In this document: positions 19,195 to 27,374 of the stretch, one piece after another
Layout: each line of letters starts with the position of its first letter
Position numbering within the stretch: position 1 is the stretch's first letter
Assembly: GCF_010672085.1 (NCBI RefSeq)
Contig: NZ_JAAHHT010000006.1
Span: 27,837 to 91,836 of the forward strand
DNA length: 64,000 nucleotides
Reading direction: 5' to 3'
Origin: Okeania sp. SIO3I5
Lineage (GTDB): Bacteria; Cyanobacteriota; Cyanobacteriia; Cyanobacteriales; Microcoleaceae
Position numbers and translations under genes: made by a program
The notes under the pieces: generated by a model
Database searches by the model: none
The model's input: the letters and a program-made list of their open reading frames with translations, nothing else
Told to the model about the DNA's origin: nothing

Positions 19195-20652
19195 ATGGCA
19201 TCCATTAGCGAGCTGCATCAACAACTAATCAGTAAAGAACGCTCTGCAGTAGAAATTACCCAAGAAGCTCTGGAACGCATCAACCAGTTGGAGCCGAAGT
19301 TGAAAAGCTTTATCTGTGTTACGGCAGAAAAGGCAATCGAACAGGCCCGTCAGGTGGATGCCAAAATTGCTACAGGAGAGAAAATTGGACCACTAGCAGG
19401 GATTCCGATCGCTGTGAAGGATAATATGTGTACTAGAGGTATCCCTACTACTTGTGGCTCTAAGATTCTAGAAAATTTTATTCCGCCTTATGAATCTACA
19501 GTAACTCAAAAACTTGTAGATGCTGGGGCAGTAATTTTAGGTAAAACCAATTTAGATGAATTTGCTATGGGCAGTTCAACGGAAAATTCTGCCTATCAAG
19601 TTACATCTAATCCGTGGGATGTGGAAAGAGTGCCTGGGGGATCTTCGGGAGGATCGGCAGCAGCAGTAGCATCTGAAGAATGTGTAGTGGCATTAGGTTC
19701 AGATACAGGTGGCTCGATTCGTCAACCAGCATCTTTTTGTGGAGTGGTGGGAATGAAGCCTACTTATGGTCTGGTTTCTCGCTATGGGTTAGTAGCTTAT
19801 GCTTCTTCTTTGGACCAAATAGGTCCTTTTAGCAGAACTGTGAAAGATTCTGCAATTTTATTGCAGGCGATCGCTGGTTATGACCCTAAAGATTCTACCA
19901 GTCTTAATGTTTCTATCCCAGATTACACTAAAAATCTCAGACCTAATTTAAGACCTAAAGGGCAAATTAGAATTGGCCTAATTCAAGAGACTTTTGGTGA
20001 AGGTTTAGATTCATCTGTTCTTCAAGCTTTTACTAAAGCAGTGGAACTACTGCAGGAGTTGGGAGCAGAAATTCAGGTGGTTTCTTGTCCAAGATTTCGC
20101 TACGGTTTACCTACTTATTATATTATTGCTCCCTCGGAAGCTTCTGCAAATTTAGCCCGCTATGATGGGGTGAAATATGGTTTCCGTTCTCCTGAGTCGG
20201 AAAACCTCTTGAATATGTATGCTAAGACTCGCGCTGAAGGTTTCGGTTCAGAAGTTAAACGCCGAATTATGATTGGTACTTATGCTTTGTCGGCTGGATA
20301 TTATGATGCTTATTATCTGAAGGCTCAAAAAGTCCGTACTTTAATCAAGGAAGATTTTGATAAAGCTTTTGCTCAAGTAGATATTTTGGCTTGTCCCACT
20401 GCTCCAACTACAGCATTTAAGGTGGGTGAAAAAACTGATGATCCACTGAGTATGTATTTGTCTGACTTAATGACTATTCCAGTTAATTTGGCTGGTTTAC
20501 CTGCTTTGAGTTTACCCTGTGGTTTCGATCAGGAAGGATTACCTATTGGTATGCAATTAATTGGTAATGTTTTGAAAGAAGGTTTACTATTTGAAGTTGC
20601 TCATGTTTATGAACAATCTAATGATTGGAACAAATTCCAGCCTCAACTTTAA
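19195..20652 (+). CDS. gatA: glutamyl-tRNA(Gln) amidotransferase subunit A
   Basis: The 485-residue protein is an amidase-signature enzyme of normal GatA length. The Ser-cis-Ser-Lys catalytic triad is visible: K75 in [10 protein letters not shown]150 in the [11 protein letters not shown] segment and the nucleophile S174 in [11 protein letters not shown]. It is the glutaminase subunit of the GatCAB complex, which converts Glu-tRNA(Gln), and possibly Asp-tRNA(Asn), to the amidated form in the cytoplasm. The ATG at 19195 gives the conserved MASI(S)ELHQQL start. The gene is monocistronic here, as usual in cyanobacteria, with no gatB or gatC adjacent. Confidence 0.97.
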   Translation: MASISELHQQLISKERSAVEITQEALERINQLEPKLKSFICVTAEKAIEQARQVDAKIATGEKIGPLAGIPIAVKDNMCTRGIPTTCGSKILENFIPPYESTVTQKLVDAGAVILGKTNLDEFAMGSSTENSAYQVTSNPWDVERVPGGSSGGSAAAVASEECVVALGSDTGGSIRQPASFCGVVGMKPTYGLVSRYGLVAYASSLDQIGPFSRTVKDSAILLQAIAGYDPKDSTSLNVSIPDYTKNLRPNLRPKGQIRIGLIQETFGEGLDSSVLQAFTKAVELLQELGAEIQVVSCPRFRYGLPTYYIIAPSEASANLARYDGVKYGFRSPESENLLNMYAKTRAEGFGSEVKRRIMIGTYALSAGYYDAYYLKAQKVRTLIKEDFDKAFAQVDILACPTAPTTAFKVGEKTDDPLSMYLSDLMTIPVNLAGLPALSLPCGFDQEGLPIGMQLIGNVLKEGLLFEVAHVYEQSNDWNKFQPQL

Positions 20653-20693
20653 AAATTTAGTTTTTAGTTTTTAGTTTTTATTGATGAGGTATT

Positions 20694-21094
20694 ATATCAT
20701 GTCCGGTTGAATACTTACAATGCATGAGAAGGTAAGGCATTTATGCATCCTCCCTACCCCCCGATGATGCGCTATCCCTGATCAGGAACTCCTGAAACCC
20801 TTGTGGGAGGGTGGGGAAGATGGGGAGGAGGGGGAGGAGGGGGAGGAATAATTCTGTCTACAGTTATCAAAAAAATGTATTTTTCAACACATTTTTCTCC
20901 CAAAAAAAGCCTTTGAGGAGCTTGGGCATAACTTGTCTATGTTGTCAAGTTTTATGAAAAGAGAAAGATGTTTATAAAGCATAGCTTTGAAAGGGAGGAG
21001 AGGCAGAAGGAAAGAAAAGGTACTTACGGGAAAAGGTTTTTTGGTCGCGTAAGCGGAAGGTCGTTCTATCACTGATTATCCGGACATGATATTA
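20694..21094. mobile_element. miniature inverted-repeat element (~400 bp), no transposase
   Basis: A 13-bp terminal inverted repeat (ATATCATGTCCGG at 20694 and CCGGACATGATAT at ~21081) bounds a segment without a credible gene. Inside are a G-rich AGGAGGGGG tandem repeat (20820-20846) and a part (20875-21000) that has a diverged, inverted relative at ~60625-60757 sharing ATGCTTTATAAACATCTTTCT. This looks like a non-autonomous element. The rest of the 20653-21373 gap holds no recognised feature. Confidence 0.55.
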
Positions 21095-21373
21095 AGAGTC
21101 GATCAAGTTTATTGGTTAATAACTGCAACTAGAATTCAGAAGTCAGGGAGATAGAGTTAGTAGTCAAATCAATTAAAATTATAACCTCTACCTAAAGCTC
21201 AGAGACTTGAAATAAGGAAAATATTTTTGATTTTTTCGTGGTTGTACGAACGAGGTTTGAATCCTTAATTAAACAATTATTGAAATTCACTTAGAATCAA
21301 AATTTTTGAACTTTGAATGCGTAAATTTTGAATTCAAAAAGTGGATATGATATAATTATAAATTTTCTTTGTT

Positions 21374-22057
21374 ATGTGGCAATCTTATCTTTTTTCTCTT
21401 GTAAAGTTGCTTTTAATTTTTGGAATAGTTTTGGTTATCGCATATATTGCTATTTGTATATTTCTAGTATTAGTACAAAAGCAATTTATCTTTTTCCCTA
21501 GTTCAGTTATAGAAATAACACCAGAAAATGTAAATCTCCCATATCAAGATGTTTGGTTACCTGTCTCTGAGAAAAAAGGCAAGTTGGAACAAATACATGG
21601 GTGGTGGATACCTGCTAGTTCTTACAGGTCAGATTTTGAAGGTGTGGTTTTATATTTCCATGGTAATGGTGTCAATATAGGAGCGAATGTTGAACAAGCT
21701 TATAAATTTCATAAATTAGGTTTTGATGTCTTGTTAATAGATTACCGAGGTTATGGACTTAGTACAGGGAATTTTCCTAGTGAAGCGCAGATTTATCAAG
21801 ATATAGAAATTGTCTGGAATTATTTAGTTAATCAACGCCAGATTAATCCGCAAAGTATATTAGTTTATGGTCATTCTTTAGGTGGAGCTATTGCTATTGA
21901 GTTAGCTACAAGACACCCAGAAATGGCAAATCAAATACAAGAGTTAACTTTTTGGGAAAAGGAACGAAAAAAAACGGCGCTTTGGGTTTCGATAGATAGA
22001 TTTAAGTCTGGAGAATTGAAAATAGTTCCAGAAAATTTTTTAGAATACTGTGATTAG
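21374..22057 (+). pseudogene. truncated alpha/beta hydrolase fused to a Nudix C-terminus
   Basis: Residues 1-~187 are the N-terminal part of an alpha/beta hydrolase (BEM46/YqiA-like): a membrane anchor (residues 10-36), YFHGNGVNIG (oxyanion region), IDYRGYGLSTG and the nucleophile elbow YGHSLGGA. The frame then switches without a stop to a sequence ending ENFLEYCD, which is identical to the end of the neighbouring Nudix fragment. The hydrolase acid and His of the triad are therefore lost and the product should be inactive. The junction coincides with the start of a 126-bp perfect direct repeat at 21931. Confidence 0.75.
21931..22056 (+). repeat. 126-bp perfect direct repeat, copy 1
   Basis: It is identical to 22220-22345 (offset 289 bp). 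It encodes the last 41 residues of a Nudix-type protein and ends at its stop codon. The sequences diverge one base after GTGATTA. Confidence 0.85.
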
Positions 22058-22346
22058 GAGGATAATTAAATTAGAAAGAGAATTTAAAGAGGAGATTGAA
22101 GCTGAGTTGATTAATATTAAATATTTGGGATGTATGGAAAATATTTTTATGTTTAATGGAGAGGAAAGACATGAATTAATTCAATTATATAAATGTGATT
22201 TTGCTGACTCAAAGTTTTATCAAATACAAGAGTTAACTTTTTGGGAAAAGGAACGAAAAAAAACGGCGCTTTGGGTTTCGATAGATAGATTTAAGTCTGG
22301 AGAATTGAAAATAGTTCCAGAAAATTTTTTAGAATACTGTGATTAA
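22050..22346 (+). pseudogene. 5'-truncated Nudix hydrolase fragment
   Basis: The 98-codon frame begins at the tail of the upstream gene and reads ...REFKEEIEAEL, which is the second half of a Nudix box (REx2EEx4), then NIFMFNGEERHELIQLYKCDF and ELTFWEKERKKTALWVSID, typical of small Nudix (NUDT/MutT-like) proteins. The first ~50 residues, including the GG(H/K)xE part of the box, are missing, so catalysis is unlikely. It shares its final 41 codons with the hydrolase fusion just upstream. Confidence 0.7.
22220..22345 (+). repeat. 126-bp perfect direct repeat, copy 2
   Basis: It is the second copy of the segment at 21931-22056 and forms the natural 3' end of the Nudix fragment. It is probably the source copy, because here the reading frame continues a coherent Nudix protein. 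Confidence 0.85.
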
Positions 22347-22359
22347 GAGGATAATAAAA

Positions 22360-22731
22360 ATGGAGATTAATATTCCTAATGTCGTTGCGGAGGTAACAGC
22401 AGCATTTGAAAAATATGAAGCTGCTTTGATTAGCAATAATGTGGATATTTTAGATGAATTATTTTGGGATAGTCCCCACACTATCCGTTATGGAGTCAAT
22501 GAAAATCTTTATGGATATGAGGCAATATCAGCTTTTAGAAAAGCACGTGGAAAAGTTAATTTAGAGCGAATATTAATGAATACTGTGATTACAACTTATG
22601 GTCAAGATTTTGCCACAGCAAATACTGAATTTCAGCGTCAAGAAACTGGAAAAATTGGTAGGCAAAGTCAAACTTGGATACGTACTTCTATTGGTTGGCG
22701 AGTTGCGAGCGCTCATGTTTCTTTTTTATAA
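22360..22731 (+). CDS. HpxZ/AtzH-like (SnoaL-fold) protein
   Basis: The protein has 123 residues from the ATG at 22360; AAGAGG lies ~12 bp upstream, and an in-frame GTG at 22339 is less likely. The sequence ([65 protein letters not shown]) is characteristic of the DUF3225/HpxZ family, an NTF2/SnoaL-like fold linked elsewhere to oxalurate/allantoin catabolism and to AtzH. The exact role is unknown. Length is normal for the family. It follows the broken hydrolase/Nudix locus on the same strand. Confidence 0.8.
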   Translation: MEINIPNVVAEVTAAFEKYEAALISNNVDILDELFWDSPHTIRYGVNENLYGYEAISAFRKARGKVNLERILMNTVITTYGQDFATANTEFQRQETGKIGRQSQTWIRTSIGWRVASAHVSFL

Positions 22732-22968
22732 TACTAAACTCCCTCATTCTTGCTACATTTTTTTAAGAGTAGGGAGTAGGGTTAAACCCAATAAAATATC
22801 CTCGCTCTTTTCCTAAAATTATTAAAAACATTACTCTTACTTACTTATTACTTAATAACTGAAGTTTTGAGGAAGTATCGCATTATTTTTGGGAATTGGT
22901 ATAAAGAAGAAAAAATGAAGTCAAGAATAAATCAAAAGGAAACGCTTGAGATAGATAGCTTCTAGAAT

Positions 22969-23562
22969 ATGAATCAAAATTTACAAGATAAAAAAACTTT
23001 TCAGCAGAATAATAAATCTCAAAATTATACTGAATTAAGTCAAGTAAAAAGTCATTATTCAGAGTTATGGAAATCTGAACAAGATGATGTTGATACTATT
23101 AACAAATTAGCCGAGACTTATTACAATCAAGGAAATTTTACTGAAGCGATCGCTCTTTGTCACAAAGTCTTAAAAGAACAAGCAAATTTTGCTCCTGTCT
23201 ACAAAACTTTGGGAAATATTCTGCAAGCACAAAATAAAATTGATGCTGCTATTCGTGCTTATTCATTGGCAATAAAAATCAACCCGAATTTTATTGAAGC
23301 TATTGTTAATTTGGCGAGTATGTTTTATAAAAAAGGGCAAATTGATGCAGCAATGATTAATTATAGAAAAGCAATTAAAATGAAACCGGATCTAGCAGAA
23401 GCTTATTGGAATTTAGGCAAAGTTTTAGAACAAGAGGGTAGATTTTATGAGGCATTTTTTTTTCAAGAAAAAGCTTTAGAACTTCAGCCTAATTTAGTTT
23501 ATAATACTCAAAAGAATAATCAAGATAGTCATTTTCAAAAGTGGCAGAATCTAGAAAATTAA
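22969..23562 (+). CDS. tetratricopeptide-repeat protein
   Basis: The 197-residue protein has at least three TPR units at ~45-165: LAETYYNQGNFTEAIALCHKVL, LGNILQAQNKIDAAIRAYSLAI, LASMFYKKGQIDAAMINYRKAI and LGKVLEQEGRFYEAFFFQEKAL. There is no signal peptide. It is a protein-protein interaction scaffold of unknown partner. Cyanobacteria often carry such TPR modules fused to glycosyltransferases, as in the 36-38 kb gene of this window, which has similar repeats. A HIP1 site lies within the gene. Confidence 0.8.
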   Translation: MNQNLQDKKTFQQNNKSQNYTELSQVKSHYSELWKSEQDDVDTINKLAETYYNQGNFTEAIALCHKVLKEQANFAPVYKTLGNILQAQNKIDAAIRAYSLAIKINPNFIEAIVNLASMFYKKGQIDAAMINYRKAIKMKPDLAEAYWNLGKVLEQEGRFYEAFFFQEKALELQPNLVYNTQKNNQDSHFQKWQNLEN

Positions 23563-23713
23563 ACCTATAAGCATTTAGGTATTAGCTGTCAGCTATCAGC
23601 AATAAAATCCAACTTTCGTAGTAAGGTTTAATTATCCTTCAATTAATCAAACTTTTATCTAATAGCAAAAACAATAGCTGATAGCTGACGGCTAAATACT
23701 TACCCTTAGTTTT

Positions 23714-23995
23714 ATGAAATCAGAAGAACAACAGCATCCTCAATATCGTAAAGATAGGGAAATAGTTGATAACCTATTAAAAGAAGAAGATACTGACTAT
23801 AACTTAGCAGAATTGGCAAGGTTGAAAATTCGCTATCGAGGTTTTCCTGGGGCAAAAGATATTCAGGAAGACTTAGAGAAAGTCTTGCAAAAGTGGGAGC
23901 TAACTGAAGAAAAACTCTATGAAAAAACTCGTCAAATTCATCGGAATGGTAAGGTTTATAAAAAACACAATAACGACCAAGAAGATTGGTTTTAA
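23714..23995 (+). CDS. DUF3288 family conserved cyanobacterial protein
   Basis: The 93-residue protein has the pattern QQHPQYRKDREIVDNLL, YNLAELARLKIRYRGFPGA, DLEKVLQKWELTEEKL and a terminal EDWF, all typical of DUF3288, a small soluble family restricted to cyanobacteria. Function is unknown. Full length is preserved. It stands alone between repeat-rich flanks (AAGCATT...GCTATCAGC repeats on both sides). Confidence 0.85.
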   Translation: MKSEEQQHPQYRKDREIVDNLLKEEDTDYNLAELARLKIRYRGFPGAKDIQEDLEKVLQKWELTEEKLYEKTRQIHRNGKVYKKHNNDQEDWF

Positions 23996-24037
23996 GTAAG
24001 CATTCAACCGTCAACTATCAACTTCAAACCCTATTCC

Positions 24038-24565
24038 CTATTCCCTATTATTAACATTAACCTGTTTAGTAATAATATTAATAGGAGGGGAACAATAAAC
24101 GCATAATTCATTAGCAATTTCTACAGCTTCTTGAGGATTTTTATCTAAATACATTGCTGTTAAAGCAAAATGTTCTCCAGCTCCAATAGCTGCAAATTCA
24201 TTAATTTTTTCCACTAAATAACTATCGCAAATACGGAAAATTTCTCCCTCTATTCCAATTACATAATCATTCCTCTTAGAAAAAGAATCATCTTTAGATT
24301 TAGCCCAACTATAAAACTCAACAATGAAATCTAAAACAGCTTCTACAGTTGGTGCTGCTGGTTTATGATTTCTGGCAAAAATCTGCATAAAGCTTAATTC
24401 CATAATTAAACCAACACCACCAATAACTAAACCATTAACTTCAAAAAGTTTACCTTGTTCGTCTCCAGTAATACGATAATTTTCTTTTAAATGACCAGAT
24501 ACTCGAATACTATCAGAAGCAAATATTAAGCGATCTGAATATTTTCTAGCTGCAACAACACTCAT
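24038..24565 (-). CDS. proteasome-like Ntn-hydrolase family protein
   Basis: The 175-residue protein starts MSVVAARKYSDRLIFASDS, the beta-strand pattern of proteasome-subunit/HslV-like N-terminal nucleophile hydrolases, and ends with FAAIGAGEHFALTAM, EAVEIANELCVYC and INIITKQV, the typical late helix pair. If Met is removed, Ser2 would be the nucleophile. This is a small stand-alone bacterial proteasome-homologue-type protein. Whether it is proteolytic is unknown, and no ATPase partner lies next to it. Confidence 0.6.
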   Translation of the reverse strand: MSVVAARKYSDRLIFASDSIRVSGHLKENYRITGDEQGKLFEVNGLVIGGVGLIMELSFMQIFARNHKPAAPTVEAVLDFIVEFYSWAKSKDDSFSKRNDYVIGIEGEIFRICDSYLVEKINEFAAIGAGEHFALTAMYLDKNPQEAVEIANELCVYCSPPINIITKQVNVNNRE

Positions 24566-25302
24566 AATATTTAATGAAATTTCCTCAAATTAATCTCTAC
24601 TATAGCAGGGAACGGGGAACAGTTGAAAAAAGATTTCTTAGTCTAAGATTCATTAGAAATCTATGTCCTAACAAATGTAAGCATTCAGCAGTCAGCTATT
24701 AGCTATTAGCTATTAGCTATTAGCTATTAGCTTTATTACTTTTCATGATTCAAATCAAGCTTATTGTTCTGGTGCTTCAATTCTCTATTTGAAAATGTAG
24801 TAGAAGTTAAGGGAATGTTTGCTTCATTTATTAAAAAGCTGAGAGATGATTGCTAATAGCTGAATGCTTACTAAGAAATTCTTTCTTATATCAAATTCTT
24901 TGGCAACAGAAGTGTTATAAGAAACTGGGTTTATGGGAGGTAGATGTTAATGAAAGTGAGGCATTAATATAAACCTGGTTTCTGCTTTTTTGCACCGATA
25001 CTACCGGATTTGATATTAGCTATATATTAACACAAGTATGGTAGTTCATTAATGGATAATTACCTCTCCCTAAAAGGAAGAGGATTGACTCAAAGGAAAA
25101 GATTTATTTTCTTCCCCTTTCAAGGGGAGGATTTTAACCTGAATCATTTAATTAATAATTATTAATTATTCGGTCAGTTTGAAGTAAGGATTTCAGCTAT
25201 CAGATATCAGTCATCAGTTATTAACTCATTATTTTGAAAAGAGAAATTAATCTCCAACCAATCTTCCCTACTCCCTACTCCCTATTCCCTACTCCCTATT
25301 CC
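24566..25302. repeat. intergenic: heptamer repeats and a two-hairpin REP-like element
   Basis: The heptamer TTAGCTA is repeated ~5-6 times at ~24690-24732. A REP-like element with CTCTCCCTAAAAGGAAGAGG and CCCCTTTCAAGGGGAGG hairpins lies at ~25058-25175, followed by TAATTATTAATTATTCGG. A CCCTACT heptamer run lies at 25266-25305 and reaches the stop codon of the methyltransferase. No gene was seen. Confidence 0.55.
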
Positions 25303-26043
25303 CTATTTTTTGCGATAAACATGAAACTTTTGGCTTTCATCGACACTAACAAAATTAAATCCAGCTTGTTCCATAATTTCTTCTTTTTTCCATTGCTTAA
25401 TGTAATTCAAGTTAAGTGTTTGTTGAACTAATATTTCTCCGTCTTTCTTAAAAAAATAACTTTTCTGAATGGATTCAATTTCATCATTTTCGGCAATTTT
25501 TTTTATCTCCTGAGAATAAACAATTCCTGTAGGAAGATTTTGTTGATGACTTTTATGTTCTCCTTGAACACTCAACAGAAATAATCCATCTTGACGCAGA
25601 TGTTTAGCAACATTAATTAATCCCTTAATATCCTCATCAATATCCTTAGTATGATTTCTTAAGTCAGTCCGATCGCCTCGTTTACTTATTACCCAAACTC
25701 CTCTATTAGAAACAGCAATATCAAAGGTTTCTTGGAGGTTCATATTATAGATATCTGCTTCTATTAATTTTCCCCATTCTCCCAATCTTTTTCTGGCAAT
25801 ATTGAGCATTGATGAGGTAATATCCACACCTGTAAATTTAGCTTCGGGAGCAAGTGCTAATAATTTTTCGGCAAATAATCCTGTTCCTACACCTAATTCT
25901 AGTATTTTTTTCCGGTTATTTTTCATCAAAGAATAGACTGCATTAGCCATTCCTTGATAATCATAATTGCCTTGAGTCATCAAAAGATCGTAATAATCAG
26001 TAAAACTATCGTAATAATCAGCGATATTGGTATATTTATTCAT
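25303..26043 (-). CDS. class I SAM-dependent methyltransferase
   Basis: The 246-residue protein has motif I as ILELGVGTGLFAEKLL (~50-65), an acidic post-I residue in FTGVDIT and FDIAVSNRGVWVIS as motif II/III. It resembles small-molecule methyltransferases of the Methyltransf_25/11 type; the acceptor is unknown. The stop codon region is made of repeat DNA, but the C-terminus (FHVYRKK) looks natural. A decayed partial copy of the same gene lies 630 bp upstream, at 26678-26850. Confidence 0.8.
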   Translation of the reverse strand: MNKYTNIADYYDSFTDYYDLLMTQGNYDYQGMANAVYSLMKNNRKKILELGVGTGLFAEKLLALAPEAKFTGVDITSSMLNIARKRLGEWGKLIEADIYNMNLQETFDIAVSNRGVWVISKRGDRTDLRNHTKDIDEDIKGLINVAKHLRQDGLFLLSVQGEHKSHQQNLPTGIVYSQEIKKIAENDEIESIQKSYFFKKDGEILVQQTLNLNYIKQWKKEEIMEQAGFNFVSVDESQKFHVYRKK

Positions 26044-26677
26044 AGTTAATTTTGCAGAAGTAAAGTACCGTACCTAATAAATAATTTGGCTTTTAGTAAC
26101 TATACCACGATAATTTGATTGTAAGCATTCAGGACTTAGCAGTCAGCTAGAACGCCAAGAATGAATAATTATTTCTAAGGTTAAAGGAGTTTAATTTTTC
26201 AGTTATTAGTTATCAGTAACAATGGGTTTGGAGACCAAACCTCTACAGTTTTTTTTCAGCAATAGCTGATAGCTGAATGCTTACATTTTATTTAAAAATC
26301 CGGATCAATAAATCAGCTATTTCTTTTCTCAATTTGAGGCAACTATTAAACTAAAAATTCATGGGAGGGGTAAATATTTCCAATATCCTCAAACTAAATG
26401 CAAATTTTCTAGATCGTAATACAGTTTTTCCTTAATAATGGAGATAATTACTCTTTGCCAAAAGAGAGTTAGCGGAAATAAACTTAGATGCAACTTCACA
26501 GAGAATTTGTATTAGATTGAATTTGGATACAATTATTTACGCGATGTGCAACTTTCTACGGAAAAATGGTGATTTACTTGCTATGAGGTTAAAAATTTTA
26601 TTTCCAAAATCCCTAAACTCAGAACCCATAGATTTAAAAAAATTTGCACATCAGGTTTATTTGATTATCTGTTTCAC

Positions 26678-26850
26678 TTTTTGCGATAAATATGAAACTT
26701 TTCGCTTTCATGGATACTAAGAAAGCTAAATCCAGCTTGTTCCATAATTTATGCTTTTTTCAATTGCTTAATGTAATTCAACTTAAGTTTTTGTTCAGCT
26801 AATATTTCATAGTTAATTTTCTAGAAGAAAGTGCGCTCCTAAATAAATAG
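26678..26850 (-). pseudogene. remnant of a second copy of the methyltransferase gene
   Basis: Positions 26678-26805 match the 3' coding end of the gene at 25303-26043 (for example AAATCCAGCTTGTTCCATAA, and CAATTGCTTAATGTAATTCAA versus CATTGCTTAATGTAATTCAA). At ~26808 the match jumps to the sequence just upstream of the gene start (CATAGTTAATTTT then AGAAG). The middle ~600 bp, about 85% of the gene, is deleted, apparently between short ATTT motifs. It contains stops and frame changes and is clearly non-functional. Confidence 0.75.
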
Positions 26851-27156
26851 GTTACCTATGTGTAATTACAAATACCTGTAAATAAACTATTAATTTAATA
26901 TTTGGAAAAAGTACCTAGAGGCAAAAATAATATCGTTGATTAGTAAATGCACAAATAATTTTATCAATCTACTTAGCACAATAATTTGATTGAGAAATAA
27001 GAGACTGTTTAGCAAATAAGTATTAAGGGACTTGTATAATAACTAAATCTTAAAGCTTGAATAATGCCGGGATTAAAATCAGTCTACAGTTAGCGGGTAT
27101 CAGTATTCATATTCCCAAAATTATGGTGAATTTCTTGATGGCAAATAATTTTTTAT

Positions 27157-27309
27157 TTACCGAAAAATAAAGGTTGAAAGCCTCTCCTTTCAAGGAGAAA
27201 AGAAAAAACAAAAAAATTCCTTTTAACCAATCCTCTTCTTTTTAAGAAGAGGTAATTATTAATTATTAATTATTAATTATTAATTATTAATTATTAATTA
27301 TTAATTATT
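27157..27309. repeat. two-hairpin REP-like element followed by TTATTAA heptamers
   Basis: After TTACCGAAAAATAAAG come CTCCTTTCAAGGAG and, at 27232-27252, a perfect 9-bp stem (CCTCTTCTT / AAGAAGAGG, loop TTT), then at least seven TTATTAA heptamers to 27309. Relatives occur near 25.1, 49.8-50.9, 53.0-53.2, 54.9 and 56.5 kb. The rest of the 26044-27374 gap, beyond the methyltransferase remnant, shows no gene. Confidence 0.7.
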
Positions 27310-27374
27310 GAACTATTCCCTGTTCCCTGCTCCCTATTTGATTTTTTATATTTCCCGATCTATTCAATCTCTAA

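Noticed and set aside
24030-24070. Terminator at the CCCTATTCCCTATTCCC run
   Set aside because: It is a heptamer tandem repeat without a stem.
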